Below, in pieces: positions 26,701 through 34,258 of a DNA stretch of 51,545 nucleotides. The translations under genes were made by a program, and so were the position numbers. The notes under the pieces were generated by a model. The model worked only from the letters and a program-made list of their open reading frames with translations, did no database searches and was not told the DNA's origin. The stretch comes from JBCBST01 sp039819115 (GTDB taxonomy: Bacteria > Bacteroidota > Rhodothermia > Balneolales > Balneolaceae): the NCBI GenBank assembly GCA_039819115.1, contig JBCBST010000008.1:1-51545 (forward strand). Reading direction: 5' to 3'. Each line of letters opens with the position of its first letter. The stretch's first letter is position 1.

Positions 26701-26733
26701 AAAAATGATATCCCGATAGGATATACCGGGATA
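26701..26733 (-). terminator. Intrinsic terminator after rplS
   Basis: The minus strand has TATCCCG/CGGGATA (7-bp stem at 26709-26715 and 26727-26733, 11-nt loop) followed by a T-rich tail (complement of the A run at 26701-26705). It is placed directly after rplS and before adk. Confidence 0.65.
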
Positions 26734-26741
26734 GTAATGAT

Positions 26742-27098
26742 CTACTTCTTGCCTTTGGTATCGCGCTCTTTGATACGAGCAGCTTTACCCCGTAGTTCTC
26801 GGAGATAGAACAATTTAGAACGACGTACTTTACCCCGGCGCTTAACCTCTATTTTTGCAATAAAAGGAGAATACAGTGGGAAAATACGCTCAACTCCAAC
26901 GTTGCTGCTCATTTTACGAACGGTAAACGTTTTGTTAGGACCGCTACCTCTTTCGGCAATAACGACGCCCTGGTACTGCTGAATACGTTCTTTTTCACCC
27001 TCACGTACACGATAATGAATATTCACGGTATCACCAGCGGTGAATTCCGGGATATCATCATGAACCAGCGTTTGTTCTACAAGTTTTAGTTTATCCAT
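26742..27098 (-). CDS. rplS: Ribosomal protein L19
   Basis: A 118-residue 50S subunit protein. Signature stretches are DTVNIHYRVREGEKERIQ (about 24-41), the FTVRKMSSNVGVERIFPLYSP segment and RRGKVRRSKLFYLRELRGK near the C-terminus. It belongs to the conserved rpsP-rimM-trmD-rplS order. Length is typical (about 115-120). Confidence 0.98.
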   Translation of the reverse strand: MDKLKLVEQTLVHDDIPEFTAGDTVNIHYRVREGEKERIQQYQGVVIAERGSGPNKTFTVRKMSSNVGVERIFPLYSPFIAKIEVKRRGKVRRSKLFYLRELRGKAARIKERDTKGKK

Positions 27099-27136
27099 GG
27101 TATTGGTTGTTAATGGCGCCCAACATGGCGCAGTGT

Positions 27137-27832
27137 TTAATGTTCTTCAGTAAATCGTTTATACAAATCGGGTCTTCGTTCTTTAGTTCGAAGTAAGGCC
27201 TGTTCCTTTTTCCATTGTTCTACTTTTTGATGATCTCCTGAAAGCAGAACGTCGGGAACATGTTGTCCTTCAAACTCCGATGGACGGGTAAATACGGGGG
27301 CCTCCAGTAATCCATCCTGGAATGAATCATCCAGTGCGCTTTCAGCATCACCTAAAACACCGGGGATAAGTCGGGTCACTGCATCAGTAATAACCATAGC
27401 AGGAAGCTCACCACCGGAAAGCACGTAATCACCAATGGAATATTCCTTAGTGACGAAGGTGTCCCGTACGCGCTGATCGATGCCTTTGTAATGGCCACAA
27501 ATAATCATAATGCGTTTTTTAGTGGACAACGCATTAGCCGCCGGTTGATCAAAAGGAGCTCCATCCGGAGCAGTAAAAATGATCTCATCGTATGGTCCTG
27601 TTTCCTGAAGTGTTCGAATACAGGAGAACAAAGGCTGGGGTGTTAATACCATTCCAGCCCCTTTTCCATAGGCGTAATCATCGATTTTTTTGTGCTTGTC
27701 TTCGGTGTAATCCCTTAAATCATGAACCGTAATGTTAACCAGGGCTTTTTCCTTAGCACGATGTACGATACTATGATCCAGGGGACCGGTTAACAGTGCG
27801 GGGACAGCAGATATGATATCAATCTGAAGCAT
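27137..27832 (-). CDS. trmD: tRNA (guanine-N1)-methyltransferase
   Basis: A 231-residue SPOUT methyltransferase that makes m1G37 in tRNAs. Trefoil-knot motifs are GHYKGIDQRV (about 115-124), SIGDYVLSGGELPA (about 133-146) and FTRPSEFEGQHVPDVLLSGDH. The N-terminal region has DLRDYTEDKHKKIDDYAYG. The ATG overlaps the rimM stop by 14 nt, which argues for coupled translation. Confidence 0.97.
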   Translation of the reverse strand: MLQIDIISAVPALLTGPLDHSIVHRAKEKALVNITVHDLRDYTEDKHKKIDDYAYGKGAGMVLTPQPLFSCIRTLQETGPYDEIIFTAPDGAPFDQPAANALSTKKRIMIICGHYKGIDQRVRDTFVTKEYSIGDYVLSGGELPAMVITDAVTRLIPGVLGDAESALDDSFQDGLLEAPVFTRPSEFEGQHVPDVLLSGDHQKVEQWKKEQALLRTKERRPDLYKRFTEEH

Positions 27833-28367
27833 CTGTGTCTCGTAACTGATTAAGGTTTTTACAGCGAATGATCTGCCGTTCTGTATCTACCTGAACCACA
27901 AATTCATCCACAAAGGGGATGAGAAGGGATCCTTTAGTCGTTGCAACTTCCAGAATGGGATGAGCCGGGTTTTCCATGATGTCATACACATAACCGATTT
28001 CTTCGTTGTGATTATCCATCACATTAAAGTCGATTACATCCACCACTTCCTCCTCCTCCACAAGTACCTGCTCTATCTGACTTTCGTCAATGAACAGGGT
28101 TTTGTTTCTGAGCTGCTCAGCAGAAGCACGATCAGCAATTCCATCAAATTGTACAAAGAACGATTGTTGATTGGCTTTCTCCTCTACCCGCAAATGTTGA
28201 ATCCGTTGGGGTTGAAGATCGCCGCGTTGATTTCGAATGTATACCAGGTCGAGGGCTTCGATATCCAATGGAAATTCATCGGAAAGCAGCACCTTAACCT
28301 CTCCCTTTAACCCCTGGGCTTTAGAAATAACCCCGATTTGGATAAAAGGAAGTGCATTCGATTTCAT
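27819..28367 (-). CDS. rimM: Ribosome maturation factor RimM
   Basis: A 182-residue factor for 30S head maturation that binds S19. It shows the RimM N-domain start IGVISKAQGLKGEVKV (about 12-27) and a C-terminal PRC-barrel region with VMDNHNEEIGYVYDIMENPAHPILEV and LLIPFVDEFV. It is 21 bp downstream of rpsP, typical of this operon, and overlaps trmD by 14 nt. Confidence 0.96.
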   Translation of the reverse strand: MKSNALPFIQIGVISKAQGLKGEVKVLLSDEFPLDIEALDLVYIRNQRGDLQPQRIQHLRVEEKANQQSFFVQFDGIADRASAEQLRNKTLFIDESQIEQVLVEEEEVVDVIDFNVMDNHNEEIGYVYDIMENPAHPILEVATTKGSLLIPFVDEFVVQVDTERQIIRCKNLNQLRDTDASD

Positions 28368-28389
28368 ACCAGACCCGATTAAGGCAGTA

Positions 28390-29316
28390 TTAGGCGTTCT
28401 CTTTCTTTGCTTCGAACGCTGTCAGTACTGTTTTCCGGGTTTCAGCCTCGGTTACAAAACCTTCCAGGTCAGCCAGATCCGTTGAGTTGATATGGTCAAT
28501 CGCTTCTTTAGCGGATAGCTGGTCAGACGTTTGTGCTGTTTCCGTTTCAGCCGGTGCTTCTGATGGAGCCTCTGCAGTAGCTTCAGCTACTTCAACTACA
28601 GGCTCTTCCACGACTTCTTCGGTAGTTTCCGCTGTTGCTTCTTCTTCGGCAGCTGTTTCTGCGGGTTCTTCCGCTGCTACAGCTTCTGGTTCCGGAGTAG
28701 CTTCGGCGGTTTCCTCAGCTGGAGCTTCTTCTGCAGGTGCTTCCTCAGCAACCGGTTCGGCTTGTTCTGCTTCGTGGGCAGGCTCATCCGCAACGGCTTC
28801 TGTTTCAGGCTCACTTTCTTCAGCGGCAACCACTTCTTCTACTGCTTCTTCGGTAGCTTCAGCTACGACTTCTTCTTCTGCAATTTCAGCTGCAGCTTCT
28901 GCGGCTTTTTCGCCTAAACGCTTTTTATACTCGGCTTCTTCAGCAGCAAGAATATCTTTTTGTTGCTCTCGAGACGTTTTGCTGGCCTCGGTTTTGCTGC
29001 CGCGGTAGTTTTTCCATTCGGAAAGAGCAGCTTCTACTTCTTCTTCGCTCTTTCCCCACATTTGAAGGTGTCTTTTGTACAGGTACCCTTCGTTTCTGAG
29101 GATTTTGCGAACGGAATCAGTGGGTTGAGCACCGTTATCTAACCAATAGCCAATGCGCTCTTCGTTTAATACGGTTTCTTTTTTCTCAGTCACACCATCA
29201 TGGCGGCCAACCTGCTCAATAATTCTTCCATCGCGGGGAGAACGGCTGTCGGCAACAACGATGTGATAGATAGGACGACGGATACGTCCCTTACGTTGTA
29301 ATCGGATTTTAATCAA
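28390..29316 (-). CDS. rpsP: Ribosomal protein S16 with long acidic C-terminal extension
   Basis: A 308-residue protein; ordinary S16 is about 80-100. Residues 1-85 are S16 (IRLQRKGRIRRPIYHIVVAD, SPRDGRIIEQVG, NGAQPTDSVRKIL). Residues 86-135 are a charged helical region (GKSEEEVEAAL). Residues about 136-265 are almost only Ala, Glu, Val, Thr and Pro. Residues about 267-305 end in a short non-repetitive module, with LADLEGFVTEAETRKTVL. The segment reads open in one frame with no frameshift. The acidic linker is probably disordered and the terminal module may bind another component (inference). First gene after ffh (42 bp) and upstream of rimM. Confidence 0.93.
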   Translation of the reverse strand: MIKIRLQRKGRIRRPIYHIVVADSRSPRDGRIIEQVGRHDGVTEKKETVLNEERIGYWLDNGAQPTDSVRKILRNEGYLYKRHLQMWGKSEEEVEAALSEWKNYRGSKTEASKTSREQQKDILAAEEAEYKKRLGEKAAEAAAEIAEEEVVAEATEEAVEEVVAAEESEPETEAVADEPAHEAEQAEPVAEEAPAEEAPAEETAEATPEPEAVAAEEPAETAAEEEATAETTEEVVEEPVVEVAEATAEAPSEAPAETETAQTSDQLSAKEAIDHINSTDLADLEGFVTEAETRKTVLTAFEAKKENA

Positions 29317-29358
29317 TGATGTACTCCAGTGAGTTTGGTTTACTTACTTATCTATTCG

Positions 29359-30699
29359 TTAACGCCCTATGGGCAGATTCTTAAGACCCTGAAGAGCACG
29401 TCCCATTTTTCCCATTTTGGAAACGGTCTTCATCATCTTTTTCATCTGTTCAAACTGTTTGATGAGATCATTGATCTCCCGAACAGTGGTGCCAGAACCC
29501 TGAGCAATGCGCCTGCGACGGCTTCCATTTAAAATCTGAGGGTTCTGACGCTCCTCCGGCGTCATAGAATAGATAATGGCCTCAATAGGTTTAAAGGCAT
29601 CATCATCGATATCTGCATCTTGCAATGCTTTGCTGGCGCCGGGGATCATGGAAACAAGATCGGTGATATCACCCATCTTCTTGATCTTTTGAATCTGATC
29701 GAGGAAGTCTTCCAGGTCGAATTTGTCAGAGCGAATCTTCTTTTGAAGACGCTCGGCTTCCTGTTCATCAAATTCTTTTTGTGCTTTTTCTACGAACGAA
29801 ACCACATCACCCATACCCAGGATTCTCTGAGCCATCCGATCGGGATAGAATGGGGAAAGGGCATCCAGTTTTTCACCGGTGCTTACAAATTTAATGGGTT
29901 TGTTTACAACGGTTTTAATGGAAAGAGCGGCACCACCACGGGTATCGCCATCCAGCTTGGTAAGAACCACACCGTTGTAATCAATACGTTCGTTGAATTC
30001 CTTTGCGGTATTGACGGCATCCTGCCCCGTCATAGAATCAACCACAAACAGGATTTCATGAGGGTTGACCGCTTTTTTGATTTCGGCAACCTCATTCATC
30101 ATCTCCTCATCCACGTGTAAGCGGCCGGCGGTATCGATGATCACAGTATCCATAGCCAGGCTTTTAGCCATAGAAACGGCTTCTTTGGCAACCCGAACAG
30201 CATCTTTCTGCTCGATGGAATACACGGGAACGTCGATTTGGGCGGCAAGGGTCTTAAGCTGGTTTACGGCAGCGGGGCGATAAACATCGGCGGCAGCAAG
30301 AAGAGGATTCCGTTTATGCTCCTGCTTCAGGTAGCGGGCTAACTTACCGGTGAAGGTAGTTTTACCCGAACCCTGTAAACCGGCAATAAGAATTATCGTG
30401 GGGGGAGTGTGAGAAGTAGCAATGTCTGATTTTTCACCACCAAACGTAGCCACCAGTTCATCAAAAACGATTTTGGTAAACTGTTGACCCGGATTAACGG
30501 CGGTTAATACGTCAGAACCAGCTGCTTTCTCTTTAATTTCGGCTGTGAACTGGCGGGCAACCTCATAATTAACATCCGCATCGAGCAGGGCCCGGCGGAT
30601 TTCACGCACCGTTTCCGCGATGTTTACATCGGTAATGCGCGCTTCCCCTTTCAGTGACTGAAAGGCTTTATCTAATTTTGAGGATAAATCTTGAAACAT
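29359..30699 (-). CDS. ffh: Signal recognition particle protein Ffh (SRP54)
   Basis: A 446-residue GTPase that with SRP RNA targets membrane proteins to FtsY and the translocon. The N-domain starts FQDLSSKLDKAFQSLKGEARI. The G-domain shows GLQGSGKTTFTGKLARYLK (about residues 108-126), DTAGRLHVDEEMM, TKLDGDTRGGAALS. The M-domain begins near 300, with LVSMIPGAS and SRRRRIAQGSG. It leads ffh-rpsP-rimM-trmD-rplS. Length is typical. Confidence 0.98.
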   Translation of the reverse strand: MFQDLSSKLDKAFQSLKGEARITDVNIAETVREIRRALLDADVNYEVARQFTAEIKEKAAGSDVLTAVNPGQQFTKIVFDELVATFGGEKSDIATSHTPPTIILIAGLQGSGKTTFTGKLARYLKQEHKRNPLLAAADVYRPAAVNQLKTLAAQIDVPVYSIEQKDAVRVAKEAVSMAKSLAMDTVIIDTAGRLHVDEEMMNEVAEIKKAVNPHEILFVVDSMTGQDAVNTAKEFNERIDYNGVVLTKLDGDTRGGAALSIKTVVNKPIKFVSTGEKLDALSPFYPDRMAQRILGMGDVVSFVEKAQKEFDEQEAERLQKKIRSDKFDLEDFLDQIQKIKKMGDITDLVSMIPGASKALQDADIDDDAFKPIEAIIYSMTPEERQNPQILNGSRRRRIAQGSGTTVREINDLIKQFEQMKKMMKTVSKMGKMGRALQGLKNLPIGR

Positions 30700-30770
30700 G
30701 AAGTCAGGATATTCCGCTTTTCACAGAGCCTGCTAAAATACAGCTTCATATCGGGCTTATCAACAGTAGG

Positions 30771-30779
30771 TGTGGATAA
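30771..30779 (-). promoter_or_regulatory. Perfect DnaA box upstream of ffh
   Basis: TGTGGATAA on the plus strand is the complement of the canonical TTATCCACA. It lies 72-80 bp before the ffh start, between ffh and the toxin gene. A lone perfect 9-mer may be chance, but the intergenic position is suggestive. Confidence 0.35.
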
Positions 30780-30782
30780 AGT

Positions 30783-31088
30783 TCAGGACGAATGAAAAGA
30801 TGAGGAAACATCCTTTTTTTCATGTAGCACACGGATCACTATAAGATCGTTTTTTATAAGGCGAAAATAGATGCATCGTTTTTTGAAAGGGAACATCCGT
30901 AATCCAGGACTGACCCAACCTCTTGGAACGCCAGGGTGCTTAATGTCTGCTAGGTTAAAGATTTGACCAGTAATAGCCATTATAAACTCATAAGCCGTTC
31001 TCTCGTCTTCTAACGCAATGTATCGATAGATTTCCTGCAGGTCGTTTTGTGCAGAAGTCGTTATGACTACAGACCAACTGGATAGCAT
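30783..31088 (-). CDS. ParE/RelE-family toxin
   Basis: A 101-residue protein of the ParE/RelE type II toxin fold: VVITTSAQNDLQEIYRYIA at the start, TAYEFIMAITGQIFNLAD in the middle, and an IYFRLIKNDLIVIRVLHEKKD tail carrying the expected basic residues. It starts with ATG at 31088 immediately after the stop of the antitoxin gene (TAAATG), so the two are coupled. The target (gyrase for ParE, ribosome-bound mRNA for RelE) cannot be decided from sequence alone. Confidence 0.88.
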   Translation of the reverse strand: MLSSWSVVITTSAQNDLQEIYRYIALEDERTAYEFIMAITGQIFNLADIKHPGVPRGWVSPGLRMFPFKKRCIYFRLIKNDLIVIRVLHEKKDVSSSFHSS

Positions 31089-31340
31089 TTATTTGTTCAT
31101 GATATGTTGAACAAGAGATTCCGGGTTTTCAAATGAGGAAACATTTGAAGTGTCTATATCCCGATCTCCTTCGGCAATGAGTGAACGTAAGCGCTCCAGC
31201 TTTTTGGATGTTTCGTAGTCCTCCAAAAGGCGTAATCCAGCCCGCACGACCTCTGTTCTGTTTCCAAAACGCCCTTGTTCTACCATATGATCAATAAATG
31301 AGCGCTCGTGTTCTCCCAAAGTAAAGCTGGTTGGTTTCAT
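31089..31340 (-). CDS. ParD-like CopG/ribbon-helix-helix antitoxin
   Basis: An 83-residue protein with an N-terminal ribbon-helix-helix pattern (SFTLGEHERSFIDHMVEQGRF, then NRTEVVRAGLRLLEDYE) typical of ParD antitoxins, and a C-terminal acidic part (about 48-83) that should neutralise the toxin. The order antitoxin-then-toxin is usual. An inverted repeat upstream (31372-31388) could be its autoregulatory operator. Confidence 0.88.
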   Translation of the reverse strand: MKPTSFTLGEHERSFIDHMVEQGRFGNRTEVVRAGLRLLEDYETSKKLERLRSLIAEGDRDIDTSNVSSFENPESLVQHIMNK

Positions 31341-31371
31341 AATAAATAATATTAGTTAGTGGTATAATAGT

Positions 31372-31388
31372 ATTCAAGCTTGTTGAAT
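31372..31388. repeat. Inverted repeat upstream of parD-like gene
   Basis: ATTCAA (31372-31377) and TTGAAT (31383-31388) form 6-bp arms around a 5-nt centre, 32 bp before the antitoxin start. Such small palindromes are typical operators for ribbon-helix-helix antitoxins. The plus strand also reads TATAAT at 31363-31368. Confidence 0.4.
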
Positions 31389-31474
31389 TAATCAATCCAT
31401 AAGACAAAACATTTTTTGAAGATGAATTACTACTTCACTTTTTTACATTGAGAAAGACATCAGGCTAATAGCAT

Positions 31475-31654
31475 ATGACAAAAGAAAAGGTAAAAGCACA
31501 AATCGATTTATTGCCGGAAGAATTCTCTCTTGATGAGCTCATAGATCGTTTTATTCTGATCGATAAAGCTGAACGTGGAGCACAGGATTTTGAACAAGGC
31601 AACACCATAACGGAACAGGAATTGGATATTGAAATGAGCAAATGGTTTAAATAG
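31475..31654 (+). CDS. Small antitoxin-like protein, no partner toxin seen
   Basis: A 59-residue ORF beginning MTKEKVKAQIDLLPEEFSLD. The pattern of a short helical start, the DRFILIDKAERGAQDFEQG stretch and a final acidic segment ending in EMSKWFK resembles small antitoxin-like proteins that accompany RelE/ParE toxins in Bacteroidota (inference from general resemblance). No toxin follows: 80 bp downstream there is only a terminator. It is divergent to the ParDE-like pair. It could be an orphan antitoxin or the remnant of a lost pair. Codon use looks normal and the ORF is intact. Confidence 0.6.
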   Translation: MTKEKVKAQIDLLPEEFSLDELIDRFILIDKAERGAQDFEQGNTITEQELDIEMSKWFK

Positions 31655-31692
31655 AATGAACTAAACGGACCACTCACCTAAGAACCCTTCAC

Positions 31693-31715
31693 AAAAAAAC
31701 CGCCCGCTAAGGCGG
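31693..31715 (-). terminator. Intrinsic terminator of the subtilase gene
   Basis: On the minus strand CCGCC/GGCGG (31700-31704 and 31711-31715, 6-nt loop) is followed by seven T. It lies 22 bp after the subtilase stop. On the plus strand it could also stop transcripts from the small ORF ending at 31654, but the T-tract there is weaker. Confidence 0.8.
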
Positions 31716-31736
31716 CTTTGTTAAGGCAATAAGAAT

Positions 31737-34106
31737 TCATTTAATCAGCTGCATCTTCAGATTCCGGGTAAACACCTGACCCGAAGTGCCGATTGCCCTC
31801 ATCCGGGCGATGTACAACCCGCTGGAAAGAGCAGAAGCGTCAAACAGGAATTCATGCGTACCGGCGCTGAGAGCATTGTTTTGCACCACCGTAGCCACCC
31901 TCCTCCCCATAATGTTGTATACCTCCAGCCGTACCCGGGCCTGTTCCGGTAAATCGAAGCTCAGGTTAGTAGTGGGATTGAAAGGATTGGGGTAGTTGTG
32001 GTGGAACCTAAAGTCTGTGGGAATCTCACTCGTTTCCAGTGCATTTTTTCTCGGTTCCGCACAAGGTGGATTTGAACAGGATAAGACGTTGATTTTAAGG
32101 ACAGCGCGGTCAGAATTGGATCCTGAATCTGTTCCTACCAACCGTAACCAGAAATCAATGCTTGCTGTTTGCGAATAGCTGTTACCAGAACCCACGTATG
32201 TCCACGGACCAGAAGAACCCGAATAGCTTCTATACCAGGTAAAGCTGTATGGGGATGTTCCTCCACTTGCGTTAGCTGACCAGGTTCCCCGGGTTCCTCG
32301 ATTTATATAGTTTAAACCATTGATGGATACATTAAGCGGAGGCGTGCCCCGTTTTCCATGCACGGTATAGGCGAATCTGACATTAGAGGGAGAGGCAGGA
32401 AACCAGCCGATGCGTTGCCCGGATATAGTAAACACCTCATATACATACGTTCTCAATGTTGCTCTGTTGTTGGATACCGTAACCGGTTGATTCCACCCCA
32501 TTCCGAAATTGGGATTAGCAATAGAATACCCATTGGTAGCAACTCCCCGTCCCCATACATGAACCTCGCTCATATAAGGAAAGGTTACCGTTTTTCGAAC
32601 CTCGTTTCTTCTAACGATATATGGGCCGTTGGCCAGTCCGGGCACATCATATAAGGCCTTATTCTCCTGGGTTACATTAACTACGGTTCCTCCGTTTGCA
32701 GTGTAATGATTAAGCACGTATGGAGATTGCAGGCGCAAGAGGGCTTTATGGGCATTGACCCTGCCGTGGCCCATTTCAGTATCAAATCCAGGTTTATTTG
32801 CTGCATTTACATCTTCAGCACTTAGCTTGATAAGTTGTTCGATGTCGTCATTATAGAGGGAAGGCTTTTTTGCAAGTAACAACCCAGCAATTCCCGCAAT
32901 ATGGGGAGCTGCCATCGATGTCCCTGTATATGAATTGTAGCTCGAAGTTGTAAGGCTGGTAGTACTTACAATCCCAACGCCAGGCGCTACAACATCAAGA
33001 TGATTTCCTGTATTGGAACCTAGCGAATTTGACGAACTCCATCGCTGATCATTTCGGTTCGTGGCACCTACTGCAATCATGCCCTGACCAAAGCCGGCGG
33101 GGTAGTAGATACTGGAATTGTTATAGTTGCCCATTGAAGCGGCAGAAACGACGTTCATTTTATATGCAGTTGCAAAAGCACGCCTTACTAGGGTAGAATA
33201 TCTAGGCGTGGGAATCGGATTAATACAGTTCGAACAAAGCACATAACTGTTGTTAAGAATGTCTGCCCCAATATTTACGGCACCTATTATGGCATTGTAA
33301 GTAGTAGGATCATCTCCATTCACTTTATTTATAATCTGTGCATTCCAATCGATCCCGGCAATTCCTTTGCTATTATTTGTCTTTGCTGCGGCAATACCTG
33401 CTACATGTGTTCCGTGATCCCCTGTTCTTGTATCACCTGAGACTTTACCATTTAGATCTTCGTGAGAGGAACGGATCCCGCTATCGATGATCCCGATTTT
33501 AGTACTGCTGCTACCCTTTGTGATATCCCAGGCTTCTGGGGCATCTATATCGGCATCATGGGTGCCGAAGCTCTGACCCGTATTCAGGAGATTCCACTGT
33601 TGCCCACCGGAACCAGAACCAGATGGATTATCGAACCTTGGATCATTTGGATATATAGCTTGGGTAATGGTTATTCCATTAGGTTCTGCAAAGAGGACGT
33701 AGGGAAGATTTTGCAGTGAGTCTGAGACCGATTTAGGGATAACATCAGAAGAGAGCATGATTATGTATATGTGAGATAAATCAGGCATTTGTATGTGTTC
33801 TCCTGTTCTGGATGTTCTCAAAGCATCCGCTGGGGAAAATGCCGGAAAAGCTTTTGATAAGGATACCCCACCATGTTTAACGAGGGCAGATTGAAGTCCT
33901 GGAGGTAAAAAAGAAAGGGGCTGGGATAATGAAAGAGTTCTTAAACCAGCAGGGATTTTAACCAATGCAGAGTTAAACTCAACAATGAGCTGTTGTTCTG
34001 GCTTTACCTCCTGGGCCGATATAAGGTTATAGTTTCCGATTGAGCAGATCAGCACAAACAGGAAACAGATTGAGGTTTTAGTATGGATATGATGTATGTG
34101 ATACAT
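31737..34106 (-). CDS. Secreted subtilisin-like (S8) serine protease with C-terminal sorting domain
   Basis: A 789-residue secreted protease. A signal peptide ends near LISAQ (about residue 31). The catalytic triad is Asp208 in IGIIDSGI, His231 in GDHGTHVAG and Ser397 in GTSMAAPHIAG; ILNNSYV holds the oxyanion Asn. A beta-sandwich/Ig-like region follows (about 520-680), and the C-terminus has the NYPNPFNPTT motif (about 703-712) and a VYNIMGRRVAT strand, the type-A sorting domain used by the type IX secretion system. The frame is open from 34154, but the ATG at 34106 puts the signal peptide at the start. It is probably monocistronic with its own terminator. Confidence 0.93.
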   Translation of the reverse strand: MYHIHHIHTKTSICFLFVLICSIGNYNLISAQEVKPEQQLIVEFNSALVKIPAGLRTLSLSQPLSFLPPGLQSALVKHGGVSLSKAFPAFSPADALRTSRTGEHIQMPDLSHIYIIMLSSDVIPKSVSDSLQNLPYVLFAEPNGITITQAIYPNDPRFDNPSGSGSGGQQWNLLNTGQSFGTHDADIDAPEAWDITKGSSSTKIGIIDSGIRSSHEDLNGKVSGDTRTGDHGTHVAGIAAAKTNNSKGIAGIDWNAQIINKVNGDDPTTYNAIIGAVNIGADILNNSYVLCSNCINPIPTPRYSTLVRRAFATAYKMNVVSAASMGNYNNSSIYYPAGFGQGMIAVGATNRNDQRWSSSNSLGSNTGNHLDVVAPGVGIVSTTSLTTSSYNSYTGTSMAAPHIAGIAGLLLAKKPSLYNDDIEQLIKLSAEDVNAANKPGFDTEMGHGRVNAHKALLRLQSPYVLNHYTANGGTVVNVTQENKALYDVPGLANGPYIVRRNEVRKTVTFPYMSEVHVWGRGVATNGYSIANPNFGMGWNQPVTVSNNRATLRTYVYEVFTISGQRIGWFPASPSNVRFAYTVHGKRGTPPLNVSINGLNYINRGTRGTWSANASGGTSPYSFTWYRSYSGSSGPWTYVGSGNSYSQTASIDFWLRLVGTDSGSNSDRAVLKINVLSCSNPPCAEPRKNALETSEIPTDFRFHHNYPNPFNPTTNLSFDLPEQARVRLEVYNIMGRRVATVVQNNALSAGTHEFLFDASALSSGLYIARMRAIGTSGQVFTRNLKMQLIK

Positions 34107-34161
34107 GATATATAACTTAGGTTTATGGTATTGATTGCTTTTTCTTGTTACCATTCACCCG

Positions 34162-34197
34162 CAAAAAGAAAGAAACACTGTCTTGCAATAGACAGTG
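34162..34197 (-). terminator. Terminator-like hairpin between the propeller lipoprotein and the subtilase
   Basis: CACTGTCT (34176-34183) and AGACAGTG (34190-34197) form an 8-bp perfect stem with a 6-nt loop. On the minus strand it is followed by a T-rich tail (TTTCTTTCTTTTTG). It should terminate transcripts of the upstream lipoprotein gene. Confidence 0.6.
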
Positions 34198-34227
34198 ATG
34201 ACAAACAGTTCTTCTTTTGCGAGTTAG

Positions 34228-34255
34228 CCGCTGGTGTATTCCTGTACACCAGCGG
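34228..34255. repeat. Strong 11-bp inverted repeat at the 3' end of the propeller lipoprotein gene
   Basis: CCGCTGGTGTA (34228-34238) and TACACCAGCGG (34245-34255), 6-nt loop. On the plus strand it is followed by five T, on the minus strand it has no T-tract but begins 4 nt past the stop codon at 34259. It may protect the mRNA 3' end or act with the next hairpin as a tandem terminator. Confidence 0.7.
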
Positions 34256-34258
34256 TTT

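Noticed and set aside
28487..29008. A 173-codon plus-strand frame rich in Ser/Ala
   Set aside because: It is the reverse of the Ala/Glu-rich rpsP tail (GCT/GAA codons read as TTC/AGC on the other strand); its composition and lack of any family match show it is an artefact.
31465..31677. Minus-strand ORF of 70 codons
   Set aside because: It covers the plus-strand 59-residue antitoxin-like gene, whose sequence has the helical and acidic pattern of real small proteins; the minus-strand reading is Ser-rich and unlike any family.
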